This document shows, piece after piece, positions 37,601-48,045 of a DNA stretch of 64,000 bases. The notes under the pieces are model-generated. The model made no database searches and was not told where the DNA came from. It saw only the letters and a list, made by a program, of their open reading frames with translations. Position numbers and translations under genes: made by a program. Within the stretch, counting starts at the first letter, position 1; every line of letters begins with the position of its first letter. The stretch is taken from positions 44,732,418 to 44,796,417 of the forward strand of contig NC_082692.2 in NCBI RefSeq assembly GCF_949987515.2, in the 5' to 3' direction. Source of the stretch: Delphinus delphis (Eukaryota > Chordata > Mammalia > Artiodactyla > Delphinidae).

Positions 37601-37689
37601 CACAGATGGATGCCCACTGATCATACAGCTGTTTCTTTGTTGATCAGAAGAAGTGAGCTTCAAGGATTTTCTTTTTGTGTGTCTACGCC

Positions 37690-38201
37690 CAGCCTGGGAC
37701 AGACTGTGTGGATGAAAGGCTCTTGGTGCTGCAGCCAGGAGTCGGTGCTGTGCCTCTGAGGTGGGAGAGCCAACTTCAGGACACTGGTCCACAAGAGACC
37801 TCCCAGCTCCACATAATATCAAAAGGCGAAAACCTCCCAGAGATCTCCATCTCAACACCAGCACCCAGCTTCACTCAATGACCAAAAAGCTACAGTGCTG
37901 GGCACCCTATGCCAAACAACTAACAAACCAGGAACACAACCCCACCCATTAGCAGAGAGGCTGCCTAAAATCATAATAAGTCCATAGACACCCCAAAACA
38001 CACCACCAGATGTGGACTTGCTCAACAGAAAGACAAGACCCAGCCTCATCCACCAGAACACAAGCACTAGTCCCCTCCACCAGGAAGCCTACACAACCCA
38101 CTGAACCAACCTTAGCCACTGGGGACAGACACCAAAAACAATGGGAACTACGAACCTGCAGCCTGCAAAAAGGAGACTCCAGACACAGTAAGATAAGCAA
38201 A
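37690..38201 (+). promoter_or_regulatory. L1 5'UTR
   Basis: From about 'agcctgggacagactgtg' and 'ctcttggtgctgcagccaggag' to the ORF1 start, this follows the cetartiodactyl L1 5'UTR. That region acts as an internal RNA polymerase II promoter in active copies. No activity can be inferred for this old copy. Confidence 0.65.
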
Positions 38202-39086
38202 ATGAGAAGACAGAAAAACACACAGCAGATGAAGGAGCAGGATAAAAACCCACCAGACCTAACAAATGAAGAGGAAATAGGCAGTCTACCTGAAAAAGAA
38301 TTCAGAATAATGATAGTAAAGATGATCCAAAATCTTGGAAATAGAATAGACAAAACGCAAGAAACATTTAACAAGGACCTAGAAGAACTAAAGATGAAAC
38401 AAGCAACGATGAACAACACAATAAATGAAATTAAACATACTCTAGATGGGATCAATAGTAGAATAACTGAGGCAGAAGAACAGATAAGTGACCTGGAAGA
38501 TAAAATAGTGGAAATAACTACTGCAGAGCAGAATAAAGAAAAAAGAATTGAGGACAGTCTCAGAGACCGCTGGGACAACATTAAACGCACCAACATTCGA
38601 ATTATAGGGGTTCCAGAAGAAGAAGAGAAAAAGAAAGGGACTGAGAAGATATTTGAAGAGATTATAGTTGAAAACTTCCCTAATATGGGAAAGGAAATAG
38701 TTAAACAAGTCCAGGAAGCACAGAGAGTCCCATACAGGATGAATCCAAGGAGAAATACGCCAAGACACATATTAATCAACCTGTCAAAAATTAAATACAA
38801 AGAAAACATATTAAAAGCAGCAAGGGAAAAACAACAAATAACACACGAGGGAATCCCCATAAGGTTAACAGCTGATCTTTCAGCAGAAACTCTGCAAGCC
38901 AGAAGGAACTGGCAGGACATATTTAAAGTGATGAAGGAGAAAAACCTGCAACCAAGACTACTCTACCCAGCAAGGATCTCATTCAGATTTGATGGAGAAA
39001 TTAAAACCTTTACAGACAAGCAAAAGCTGAGAGAGTTCAGCAGTATCAAACCAGCTTTACAACAAATGCTAAAGGAACTTCTCTAG
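38202..39086 (+). CDS. L1 ORF1 protein (RNA-binding chaperone), open
   Basis: From MRRQKNTQQMKEQDK this encodes 294 residues; an in-frame ATG at 38010 would add 64 residues that come from 5'UTR-like sequence. I prefer 38202 because ORF1 proteins of related L1s begin there. ORF1p is a trimeric RNA-binding protein that coats L1 RNA. A coiled-coil region rich in Lys/Glu (about residues 45-125, e.g. GINSRITEAEEQISDLEDK) is followed by the RRM-like part (RTNIRIIGVPEEEEKKKG, PNMGKEIV) and the C-terminal domain (ILKAAREKQQI, LQPRLLYPARISFRF). The reading frame has no stop, in contrast to the broken ORF2 58 bp downstream. It is part of a dead retrotransposon, not a host gene. Confidence 0.85.
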   Translation: MRRQKNTQQMKEQDKNPPDLTNEEEIGSLPEKEFRIMIVKMIQNLGNRIDKTQETFNKDLEELKMKQATMNNTINEIKHTLDGINSRITEAEEQISDLEDKIVEITTAEQNKEKRIEDSLRDRWDNIKRTNIRIIGVPEEEEKKKGTEKIFEEIIVENFPNMGKEIVKQVQEAQRVPYRMNPRRNTPRHILINLSKIKYKENILKAAREKQQITHEGIPIRLTADLSAETLQARRNWQDIFKVMKEKNLQPRLLYPARISFRFDGEIKTFTDKQKLREFSSIKPALQQMLKELL

Positions 39087-39144
39087 GCAAGAAACACAAG
39101 AGAAGGAAAAGACCTACAATAACGAACCCAAAACAGTTAAGAAA

Positions 39145-42100
39145 ATGGGAATAGGAATATACATATGGATAATTACCTTAAATGTAAATGGACTAAATGC
39201 TCCCACCAAAAGACATAGACTGGCTGAATGGATACAAAAACAAGACCCTTATATATGCTGTTTACAAGAGACCCACTTCAGACCTAGAGACACATACAGA
39301 CTGAAAGTGAGGGGATGGAAAAAGATATTCCATGCAAATGGAAACCAAAAGAAAGCTGGAGTAGCAATTCTCATATCAGACAAAATAGACTTTAAAATAA
39401 AGCCTATTACAAGAGACAAAGAAGGACACTACATAATGATCAAGGGATCAATCCAAGAAGAAGAAATAACAATTGTAAATATTTATGCACCCAACATAGG
39501 AGCACCTCAATACATAAGGCAAATACTAACAGCCATAAAAGGGGAAATGGACAGTAACACATTCACAGTAGGGAATTTTAACACCCCACTTTCACCCATG
39601 GACAGATCATGCAAAATGAAAATCAATAAGGAAACACAACCTTTAAATGATACATTAGACAAGATGGACTTAATTGATATTTATAGGACATTCCATCCAA
39701 AAACAACAGAATACACATTTTTCTCAAGTGCTCATGGAACATTCTCCAGGATAGATCATATCTTCGGTCACAAATAAAGCCTTGGTAAAATTAAGAAAAT
39801 TGAAATTGTATCAAGTACCTTTCCGACCACAACGCTGAGAGACTAGATATCAATTACAGGAAAAGATCTGTAAAAAATACAAACACATGGAGGCTAAACA
39901 ATTCACTACTTAATAACGAAGTGATCACTGAAGAAATCAAACAGGAAATAAAAAAATACTTAGAAAAAAGTGACAATGGAGACACGAAGACCCAAAACCA
40001 ATGGGATTCAGCAAAAGCAGTTCTAAAAGGGAAATTTATAGCAATACAAGCCTACCTCAAGAAACAGGAAACATTTCGAATAAACAACTTAACCTTGCAC
40101 CTAAAGCAATTAGAGAAAAAAGAACAAAAAAACCCAAAAGTTAGCAGAAGGAAAGAAATCATAAAAATCAGATCAGAAATAAATGAAAAAGAAATGAAGG
40201 AAATGATAGCAAAGATCAGTAAAACTAAAAGCTGGTTCTTTGAGAATAAACAAAATTGATAAACCATTAGCCAGACTCATCAAGAAAAAAAGGGAGAAGA
40301 CTCAAATCAATAGAATTAGAAATGAAAAAGGAGAAGTAACAACTGACACTACAAAAATACAAAAGATCATGAGAGATTACTACAAGCAATTCTATGCCAA
40401 TAAAATGGACAACCTGGAAGATATGGACAAATTCTTAGAAATTCACAGCCTGCCAAGACTGAATCAGGAAGAAAGAGAAAATATGAACAGAATAATCACA
40501 AGCACTGAAATTGAAACTGTGATTAAAAATCTTCCAACAAACAAAAGCCCAGACCAGATGGCTTCACAGGCAAATTCTATCAAACATTTAGAGAAGAGCT
40601 AACACCTATCCTCCTCAAACTCTTCAAAAATATAGCAGAGGGAGCAACACTCCCAAACTCATTCTACGAGGCCACCATCATCTTGATACCAAAACCAGAC
40701 AAGGATGTCACAAAGAAAGAAAACTACAGGCCAGTATCACTGTTGAACATAGATGTGAAAATCTTCAACAAAATACTAGCAAACAGAATCCAACAGCACA
40801 TTAAACGGATCATACACCATGATCAAGTGGGGTTTATTCTAGGAATGCAAGGATTCTTCAATATACGCAAATCAATCAACGTGATACACCATATTAACAA
40901 ATTGAAGGAGAAAAACCATATGATCATCTCAATAGATGCAGAGAAAGCTTTCGACAAAATTCAACACCGATTTATGATAAAAACACTGCAGAAAGTAGGC
41001 ATAGAGGGAACTTTCCTCAACATAATAAAGGCCATGTATGACAAACCCACAACCAACATCGTCCTCAATGGTGGAAAACTGAAAGCATTTCCACTAAGAT
41101 GAGGAACAAGACAAGATTGCCCACTCTCACCACTCTTATTCAACATAGTTTTCGAAGTTTTAGCCACAGCAATTGGAGAAGAAAAGGAAATAAAAGGAAT
41201 CCAAATCGGAAAAGAAGAAGTAAAGCTGTCACTGTTTGCAGATGACATGATACTATACATAGAGAATCCTAAAGATGCTACCAGAAAGCTACAAGAGCTA
41301 ACCAATGAATTTGGTAAAGTAGTAGGATACAAAATTAATGCACAGAAATCTCTGGCCTTCCTATACACTAATGATGAAAAATCTGAAAGTGAAATCAAGA
41401 AAACACTCCCATTTACCATTGCAACAAAAAGAATAAAATATCTAGGAATAAACCTACCTAAGGAGACAAAAGACCTGTATGCAGAAAATTATAAGACCCT
41501 GATGAAAGAAATTAAAGATGATACAAATAGATGGAGAGATATACCATGTTCTTGGATTGGAAGAATCAACATTGTGAAAATGACTCTACTACCCAAAGCA
41601 ATCTATAGATTCAATGCAATCCCTATCAAACTACCACTGGCATTTTTCACAGAACTAGAACAAAAAATTTCACAATTTGTATAGAAACACAAAAGACCCT
41701 GAATCGCCAAAACAATCTTGAGAACGAAAAACAGAGCTGGAGGAATCAGGCTCCCTGACTTCAGACTATACTACACAGCTACAGTAATCAAGACAGTATG
41801 GTACTGGCACAAAAACAGAAATATAGATCAATGGAACAGGATAGAAAACCCAGAGATAAACCCACACACTTGTGGTCACCTTATCTTTGATAAAGGAGGC
41901 AGGAATGTACAGTGGAGAAAGGACAGCCTCTTCAATAAGTGGTGCTGGGAAAACTGGACAGGTACATGTAAAAGTATGAGATTAGATCACTCCCTAACAC
42001 TATTCACAAAAATAAGCTCAAAATGGATTAAAGACCTAAATGTAAGGCCAGAAACTATCAAACTCTTAGAGGAAAACATAGGCGGAACACTCTGTGACAT

Positions 42101-42952
42101 AAATCACAGCAAGATCCTTTTTGACCCACCTCCTAGAGAAATGGAAATAAAAACAAAAATAAACAAATTGGACCTAATGAAACTTCAAAGCTTTTGCGCA
42201 GCAAGGGGAACTGTAAACAAGACCGAAAGACAACCCTCAGAATGGGAGAAAATATTTGCAAATGAAGCAACTGACAAAGGATTAATCTCCAAAATTTATA
42301 AGCAGTTCATGCAGCTCAATAACAAAAAAACAAACAACCCAGTCCAAAAATGGGCAGAAGACCTAAATAGACATTTCTCCAAAGAAGATATACAGACTGC
42401 CAACAAACACATGAAAGAATGCTCAACATCATTAATCATGAGAGAAATGCAAATCAAAACTACAGTGAGATATCATCTCACACCAGTCAGAATGGCCATC
42501 ATCAAAAAATCTAGAAACAATGCTGGAGAGGGTGTGGAGAAAAGGGAACACTCTTGCACTGCTGGTGGGAATGTGAATTGGTACAGCCACTATGGAGAAC
42601 AGTATGGAGGTTCCTTAAAAAACTACAAATAGAACTGCCATATGACCCAGGAATCCCACTACTGGGCATATACCCTGAGAAAACCATAATTCACAAAGAG
42701 TCATGTACCAAAATGTTCATTGCAGCTCTATTTACAGCCCGGAGATGGAAACAACCTAAGTGTCCATCATCAGATGAATGGATAAGGAAGATGTGGCACA
42801 TATATATAATGGAATATTACTCAGCCATAAAAAGAAACGAAATTGAGCTATTTGTAATGAGGTGGATGGACCTAGAGTCTGTCATACAGAGTGAAGTAAG
42901 TCAGAAAGAGAAAGACAAATACCGTATGCTAACACATATATATGAAATTTAA
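39145..42952 (+). pseudogene. L1 ORF2 (endonuclease / reverse transcriptase), broken
   Basis: The first open block (39145-39777, 210 residues) holds the endonuclease domain, with LNVNGLN, QETHF and RIDHIF motifs, and ends at a TAA. In the expected GDFN motif the catalytic Asp is Asn (GNFN, codon 39574-39576). Further blocks follow at 39921-40259, 40240-40602, 40683-41102, 41103-41684 (reverse transcriptase, FADD at 41235-41246), 41718-42632 and 42554-42952. In-frame stops lie at 39775 (TAA), 41100 (TGA), 41682 (TAG) and 41700 (TGA, probably CpG decay of an Arg codon). The frame shifts near 39820, 40245, 40560 and 42520. The product would be non-functional. Confidence 0.92.
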
Positions 42953-43327
42953 GGAAAAAAAAGTCATGAAGAACCTGGGGGTAGGATGAGAATGGAGATG
43001 CGGACCTGCTGGGGAATGGACTTGGGGTTATGGGGAGGGGGAGGGGTACGCTGTGACAGGGCGGGAGGGTGGCATGGACATATATACACTACCAAGCGTG
43101 GAATGGATAGCTAGTGGGAAGCAGCCGCATAGCACAGGGAGATCAGCTCGGTGCTTTGTGACCACCTAGAGGGGTGGGATGGGGGTTGGGGGGAGGGAGA
43201 TACAAGAGGGAAGAGATATGGGAACATATGTATATGTATAACTGATCACTTTGTTGTGAAGCAGAAACTGGCACACCATTGTAAAGTAATTATACTCCAA
43301 TAAAGATGTAAAAAAACAAAAAAAAAC
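42953..43327 (+). other. L1 3'UTR with G-rich tracts, polyadenylation signal and poly(A)
   Basis: Two clusters of G runs (43024-43046 and 43171-43197) fit the G-quadruplex pattern common in L1 3'UTRs. AATAAA is at 43299-43304, followed by an A-rich tail to 43326. Confidence 0.9.
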
Positions 43328-43342
43328 CCAAAATGCCTTGTT
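43328..43342. repeat. Right target-site duplication of the full-length L1
   Basis: Identical 15 bp to 37265-37279. Confidence 0.9.
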
Positions 43343-45123
43343 AATTCCCTTGAAAAATAAAGTAGCTCTCTGTCCCTCAAAATACCTTTTAATAACTCTT
43401 CATAGAATATTTCGTGTATTTCTCTTTTGATATCCAGGTGCAGCCTTAGGGGATTCCCTCTAACCTTTAGAAAAGAAAGAAAACTCTTGTCTACAACAGG
43501 AGGCAACAGATCCATATTCATCTTCTTTTTGTCCCTGAAATTGTAGAGGAAAAATCTGGCTTCCCACTGTAAATTAAAACTTTATCTCATGCCCTTTGTC
43601 ATTTCAGGGAATGAGATATTCTATAATATATTTACTTTAAAAATCCAATGTAATTTTTTCTTTTGGTTGTCTGTTATGTAGCCAAACTTAGATGATTAGA
43701 AGATGACATAGAATCGAACAAGTGAAATATTAACTGTATTATTGTGACTCTGGGAAAATCATTTAATCCTTAATTATGCTGGAGCTAATTTTATAATTAT
43801 GATGGAAGTAAGAGTGTGCTAAAAATCTTGTCTTTTTTGTAGAGAGTCTGGTTCATTTTTGACATTGATAGAAAAAGTGTTTTCATATGCTCTGAGTAAC
43901 CACTAGAGGGTGGTCATGGGTAGCCAGTTACCCATTTGCTATTCATACAAGACTTTCTGATGCAGAAGGATTGACAATAAAGGTGGAGAGGGGAGTACTA
44001 GCAAGTGGGATCGAAAAGAAAACTGGAGTGAAAATATTAATATTGTACAAAATGCAGTACAAGAGAAAACTATTAAACAGGAAAACAGTTATATTTCTAT
44101 ATGTTGATAAAAGGTGTACTCTACCAGGAATATATGACATTTCTAAACCTTTATGCACCCAGAAAGATATCATTGAAATATATCTATATATGTAAATATT
44201 TAAATGTTTATTATAAAAATATTTAGATATTTCTTAACATCTGTAAGGTGTTAAGATGTAAGAGTTATATTTTTGCAGTCATCCTGGCAGCTCTTCAGAA
44301 CCTTAGATTTATTGCACATAATATGCACAATAGGTTATAAGCAGTATCTTGAGACATCTTTTTAATGATAAAGCTAGATCTTTAAAATTCTGTCATAATA
44401 GAAATTCAGTTCTAGAAAATACTAACACTGTGGATAACGTAATGTAGAAAAGCAAAGTATGAAAAAAATTTTGACAAAAACTAAATATGGGAAAATGAGT
44501 AAATAGGATAAAACTAATCTAGCAGAAGTTAAATAAATGTACATTTATTTTGATTTCAAAATGTTTGTAAAAGATTAGTACTATATCTATGAAGAGGGAG
44601 CCTTTCATTGAGCAATGAAAAGCTCTCATCAGCTCACTTCTGTGTGGTCGCTGATTGCAGGCTTCGACAATGGTTTCAGTTTGCTTCTCTTGTTTCCAGT
44701 GAGTGAAAAGACCAGTTTATGTGGGCTGAGCCAGCTGGTCTTGGACCAGAGCATCAGGCAGCCTGCTTCTTTGCTTTTCTGTTGGGGTTTGTTTGATGTT
44801 GGCTCTTTAGCTACCAGTGAGATAGAGACTAAGTTGGCCACCTTTTAATGGCTATTAAATTTAGTCTTTTAGGCTATAAGTATGTGATTCAGTAAATGCT
44901 TTTACTTTAGTGAATGAAGGTTTGTCTGCGGTTTCTGTCTTCAAATGTTGGGAAATTATATTTGGAATTTTAATAAATTTTCATTCACTGTTATGTTGGT
45001 GGCATCCATACCAGTGAATAAAGCAGATTTTCTAAAAGAGGCGTTTCAGGTGGGATGCTGAAAATTCTATCACTAATCTGTCCTTTCCTAGTATCAGGCA
45101 AACTGTCTGAACAGTTGGAGATC
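43343..45123. other. Unassigned intron sequence, perhaps with an old L1 scrap
   Basis: About 43965-44170 ('gttgataaaaggtgtactctacc', 'aacctttatgcaccc') may be a decayed L1 ORF2 piece in the sense orientation. The rest is unassigned. Confidence 0.35.
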
Positions 45124-45320
45124 TTTTTTTTTTTTAATTGAAGTATGGTTGATTTACAATGTTGTATTAGTTTCAGGTGTACAGCAAAGTGATTCGGTTT
45201 TTTATATATATATATGTATGTATACACATACACATTCTTTTTCATATTCTACATTATGGTTTATTACAAGATACTGAATATATAGTTCCCTGTGCTGTAC
45301 AGTAGGGCCTTGTTGTTTAA
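45124..45320 (-). mobile_element. L1 3'UTR tip, antisense
   Basis: Poly(T) then 'aattgaagtatggttgatttacaatgttgtattagtttcaggtgtacagc' and 'agttccctgtgctgtacagtagggcc' on the + strand: a severely 5'-truncated L1. Confidence 0.9.
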
Positions 45321-45940
45321 GGTGATTAAAGGCTGATTAGTGGCCCACCTCATGATTCTCCCAGCCCATCTCCTCTCGGTTGAATTGTCAAGGCCTCTAT
45401 TAAAATAATGTTAAGATATGGTAGTTAGCGATGGGAATTTGCCAACTCTCCTTTGTCACTAAAAACTAACAGAATGGTCAATATAAGATTTGCTTTTGGT
45501 CCTCTGGTGGGGCGATCTGATGAGCACATGTACAAGGAAGATGCTCAGTGGTTCAGCCTCGTGAACAGCTGCAGTTTGCTAGGCTTCACGCTGGCCTTGG
45601 TTACAGCCTGTACGAGAAGTACACAAAGTAGGCAGTGCGGAGACAAGGGTTCTTTCCCTCATTCGCCCTGTGGTTGAGGACTAAACCCCCTGCTCCTTGC
45701 TCTCCTACACCCTCAGGGCTGCATTAGATGCTGGCTGATGCCTGCTCCAGCTCTTAAATTCCGACTGATGAGGAAGCTACATTTGCTGAAACTCCAGGTC
45801 CAGGTGCCAGGGAGGTGAGCGATGCTGTGTACTGCATCCTTCCTCTCTGCTTTCATACCCCCTTTTCCCTGATTTTGTACCCCAGTTCCTTGTCATGTGC
45901 CACCTAGAATGGTAGAGGGGACAAATATCAAGAGTGCCTA
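45321..45940. other. Unassigned intron sequence
   Basis: No recognised element. Confidence 0.35.
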
Positions 45941-46312
45941 GGGCTTCCTTGGTAGCTCAGTGGTTAAGAATCCACCCGCCAATGCAGGGGACATGGGTTT
46001 GAGCCCTGGTCCAGGAAGATCCCACGTGCTGTGGAGCAACTAATAAGCCTGTGCGCCACAATTACTGAGCCTGCACTCTAGAGCCCACAAGTCACAACTA
46101 CTGAGCCCACATGCCACAACTACTGAAGCCCGCGCACCTAGAGCCCATCTGTGTTCTGCAACAAGAGAAGCCACTGCAATGAGAAGCCTGCGCGCACCGC
46201 AAGGAAGAGTAGCCCTCGCTCGCTGCAACTAGAGAAAGCCTGCGTGCAGCAATGAAGACCCAACCCAGCCCAAAATAAATAAATAAATAGATTTTTTTTT
46301 TTTTTTTAAAAA
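45941..46312 (+). mobile_element. CHR-type SINE, long form, sense
   Basis: Starts 'gggcttccttggtagctcag' and includes two 'cacaactactga' units in the centre. It ends 'aataaataaataaatag' plus T/A runs. Short flanking matches agtgccta / agtacctg are the likely target duplications. Confidence 0.92.
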
Positions 46313-46719
46313 AAGTACCTGGTAATTTGGAAGCATGATGAAATACTTTTTAGTGTTTCTTCATTTCAGATGGTTAACTTCAAATTTATCATTTTTAATG
46401 ACTCTAAAATCATGGTAAATTAGGAACTAAATAAATGCTATGTGAGTGGCTTGTTAGAGTTACCATTTCTTTGAGAGTAGACTCTTTTCCCTGGTATACA
46501 GTAGAATCAGAAACATTTTGTTTAACTGTGGTTCAGTGTGACTTTCAGATGTCCCTGAAGCAACTGAGTGACAGCAGGGAAGCAGCCTACAGATGCATGT
46601 TTGCCATGGATAACTGACAGTTGCCTGTATTTATTTATTAATTTTCTGCCATTTATAATTTTAAACTAATTCTAGTAGTTTCTAGAAAGTAAAAGAGTAA
46701 GATTTTAAATTCCATCTCT
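46313..46719. other. Unassigned intron sequence
   Basis: No recognised element. Confidence 0.35.
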
Positions 46720-46885
46720 TTTCTACTAAGTAATTGAAATAACTAATCATTTGACCTCTTGAAATCTTAGTTTGCATATTTATAAAATAGGGATACCTAA
46801 CTTCCATACCTTACAAGTAGTAAAGGGTCTAAGAAGAATCATTTCGTCACCACTAAAGATCTGTGTAAATGTAAGCTATTATTAT
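46720..46885 (+). repeat. MIR fragment
   Basis: 'catttgacctcttgaaatcttagtttgcatatttataaaatagggatacctaacttcc…aatgtaagctattattatt' is the MIR core and 3' end. Confidence 0.7.
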
Positions 46886-47463
46886 TGAAACATCACTAAG
46901 CATAATTTTGGTTTTATTGCTAAAAACAGTAGTACAATTGTACTAAATTCTCCATTAGGAATTTAGAAATGATGTTCTTTATTTAATATCTGACTGAATA
47001 GATACAGTTAGAATGATGGAGATCACAGAGCCCCAGGTCACAGAAGATCCTCAAGTCTTGTCTTCTGAGTCCATTTGGGTATAGTCCTTATAGCAGAATA
47101 TGAAAGAGACATACCAACCCACTAACCCCACACCACCTGCGTTCATGAACACAATGCTCTCCACTTCCCTCTGAGGATTATGGCAGGTTTTTGATACACA
47201 GCTGATCTTTCTTTTGATCATTTGGCTCCACTGAAAGTGATCTGCTTAATCAACTACCTTATAAAATTACATGGGATCATTTTATTCAATACTTTTTCTG
47301 TGGATTTTTAGCATTTCACTATTTTTTATTTTCGAACAAAGTGGGGAATCCAAATTTTAAAATTTTAGCGTGATGCTGCCTCAGGGGAAATTTGAAGGAA
47401 AGAAAAATATGCATGTTCTCGAGTCTAGAACTGAAAATGTTCTCCATGGAAAGGGATTAGGAT
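46886..47463. other. Unassigned intron sequence
   Basis: No recognised element. Confidence 0.35.
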
Positions 47464-47783
47464 ATGAACATTTTTAATTTTTTAAGGAACCTCCATACTG
47501 TTCTCCATAGTGGCTGCACCAGTTTACATTCCCACCAACGGTGTAGGAGTGTTCCCTTTTCTCTACACCCTCTCCAGCATTTGTTGTTTTCACACTTTTT
47601 GCTGATGGCCATTCTAACCAGCATGAGGTGATACCTCACTGTAGTTTTGATTTGCATTTCTCTGATGATTAGCGATGTTGAGCATCTTTTCATGTGCTTG
47701 TTGGCCATCTGTATGTCTTCTTTGGAGAAATGTCTGTTTAGGTCTTCTGCCCATTTTTTTGATTGGTTTGTTTTTCTGATATT
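47464..47783 (-). mobile_element. L1 ORF2 3' fragment, antisense
   Basis: On the - strand the two frames [20 protein letters not shown] and [19 protein letters not shown] are the end of L1 ORF2. It is truncated at both ends, with no 3'UTR attached. Confidence 0.9.
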
Positions 47784-47794
47784 GATAACTCAAA

Positions 47795-48045
47795 AATATA
47801 TTCAATTCAAAGCTTATTCTGTGTTAGAAGCTATGCCACGTGCTTTATGAAGATGAGCTATTAGCTCATCTTCACACCAACCCTGCATATGAAGTATTAC
47901 TCCTTTATTTTTATATACTGTGTAAGGGAATTGTTATAAAGATGATGGGTCACCTGCCCAAGGTCACACAGCTAACATGTGGTAGAGACAAGATTTAAAC
48001 TCAGGTATTTGACTTAAAGCCCTTGTCTTAACTATCAGCCTTTGG
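47795..48045 (+). repeat. MIR SINE
   Basis: 'tctgtgttagaagctatgccacgtgctttatga…cctgcccaaggtcacacagctaacatgtggtagag' and 'actcaggtatttgac' are MIRb. It holds a 12-bp-arm hairpin at 47848-47874. Confidence 0.85.

Larger units (their letters stand above)
37280..43327 (+). mobile_element. Full-length cetartiodactyl-type L1 LINE (about 6.05 kb), sense to PRIM2
   Basis: The element lies between perfect 15-bp duplications and ends with AATAAA and an A-rich tail. Order: a 5' region (37280-38201), an intact ORF1 (38202-39086), a broken ORF2 (39145-42952) and a G-rich 3'UTR. Endonuclease, reverse transcriptase (FADD at 41235-41246) and C-terminal parts are all represented, so it inserted without 5' truncation. 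With at least four stops and four frameshifts in ORF2 it cannot move itself now. The first 0.4 kb does not look like L1 5'UTR. It sits in the sense orientation in the large PRIM2 intron. Confidence 0.95.

Noticed and set aside
37949..38920. Open - strand frame of 323 codons
   Set aside because: It is the antisense shadow of L1 ORF1; its hydrophobic composition comes from reading the complement of a Lys/Glu-rich frame.
41718..42632. A 304-codon open frame as a separate gene
   Set aside because: It is one surviving block of the broken L1 ORF2, in the same phase as the block before it, with no independent start context.
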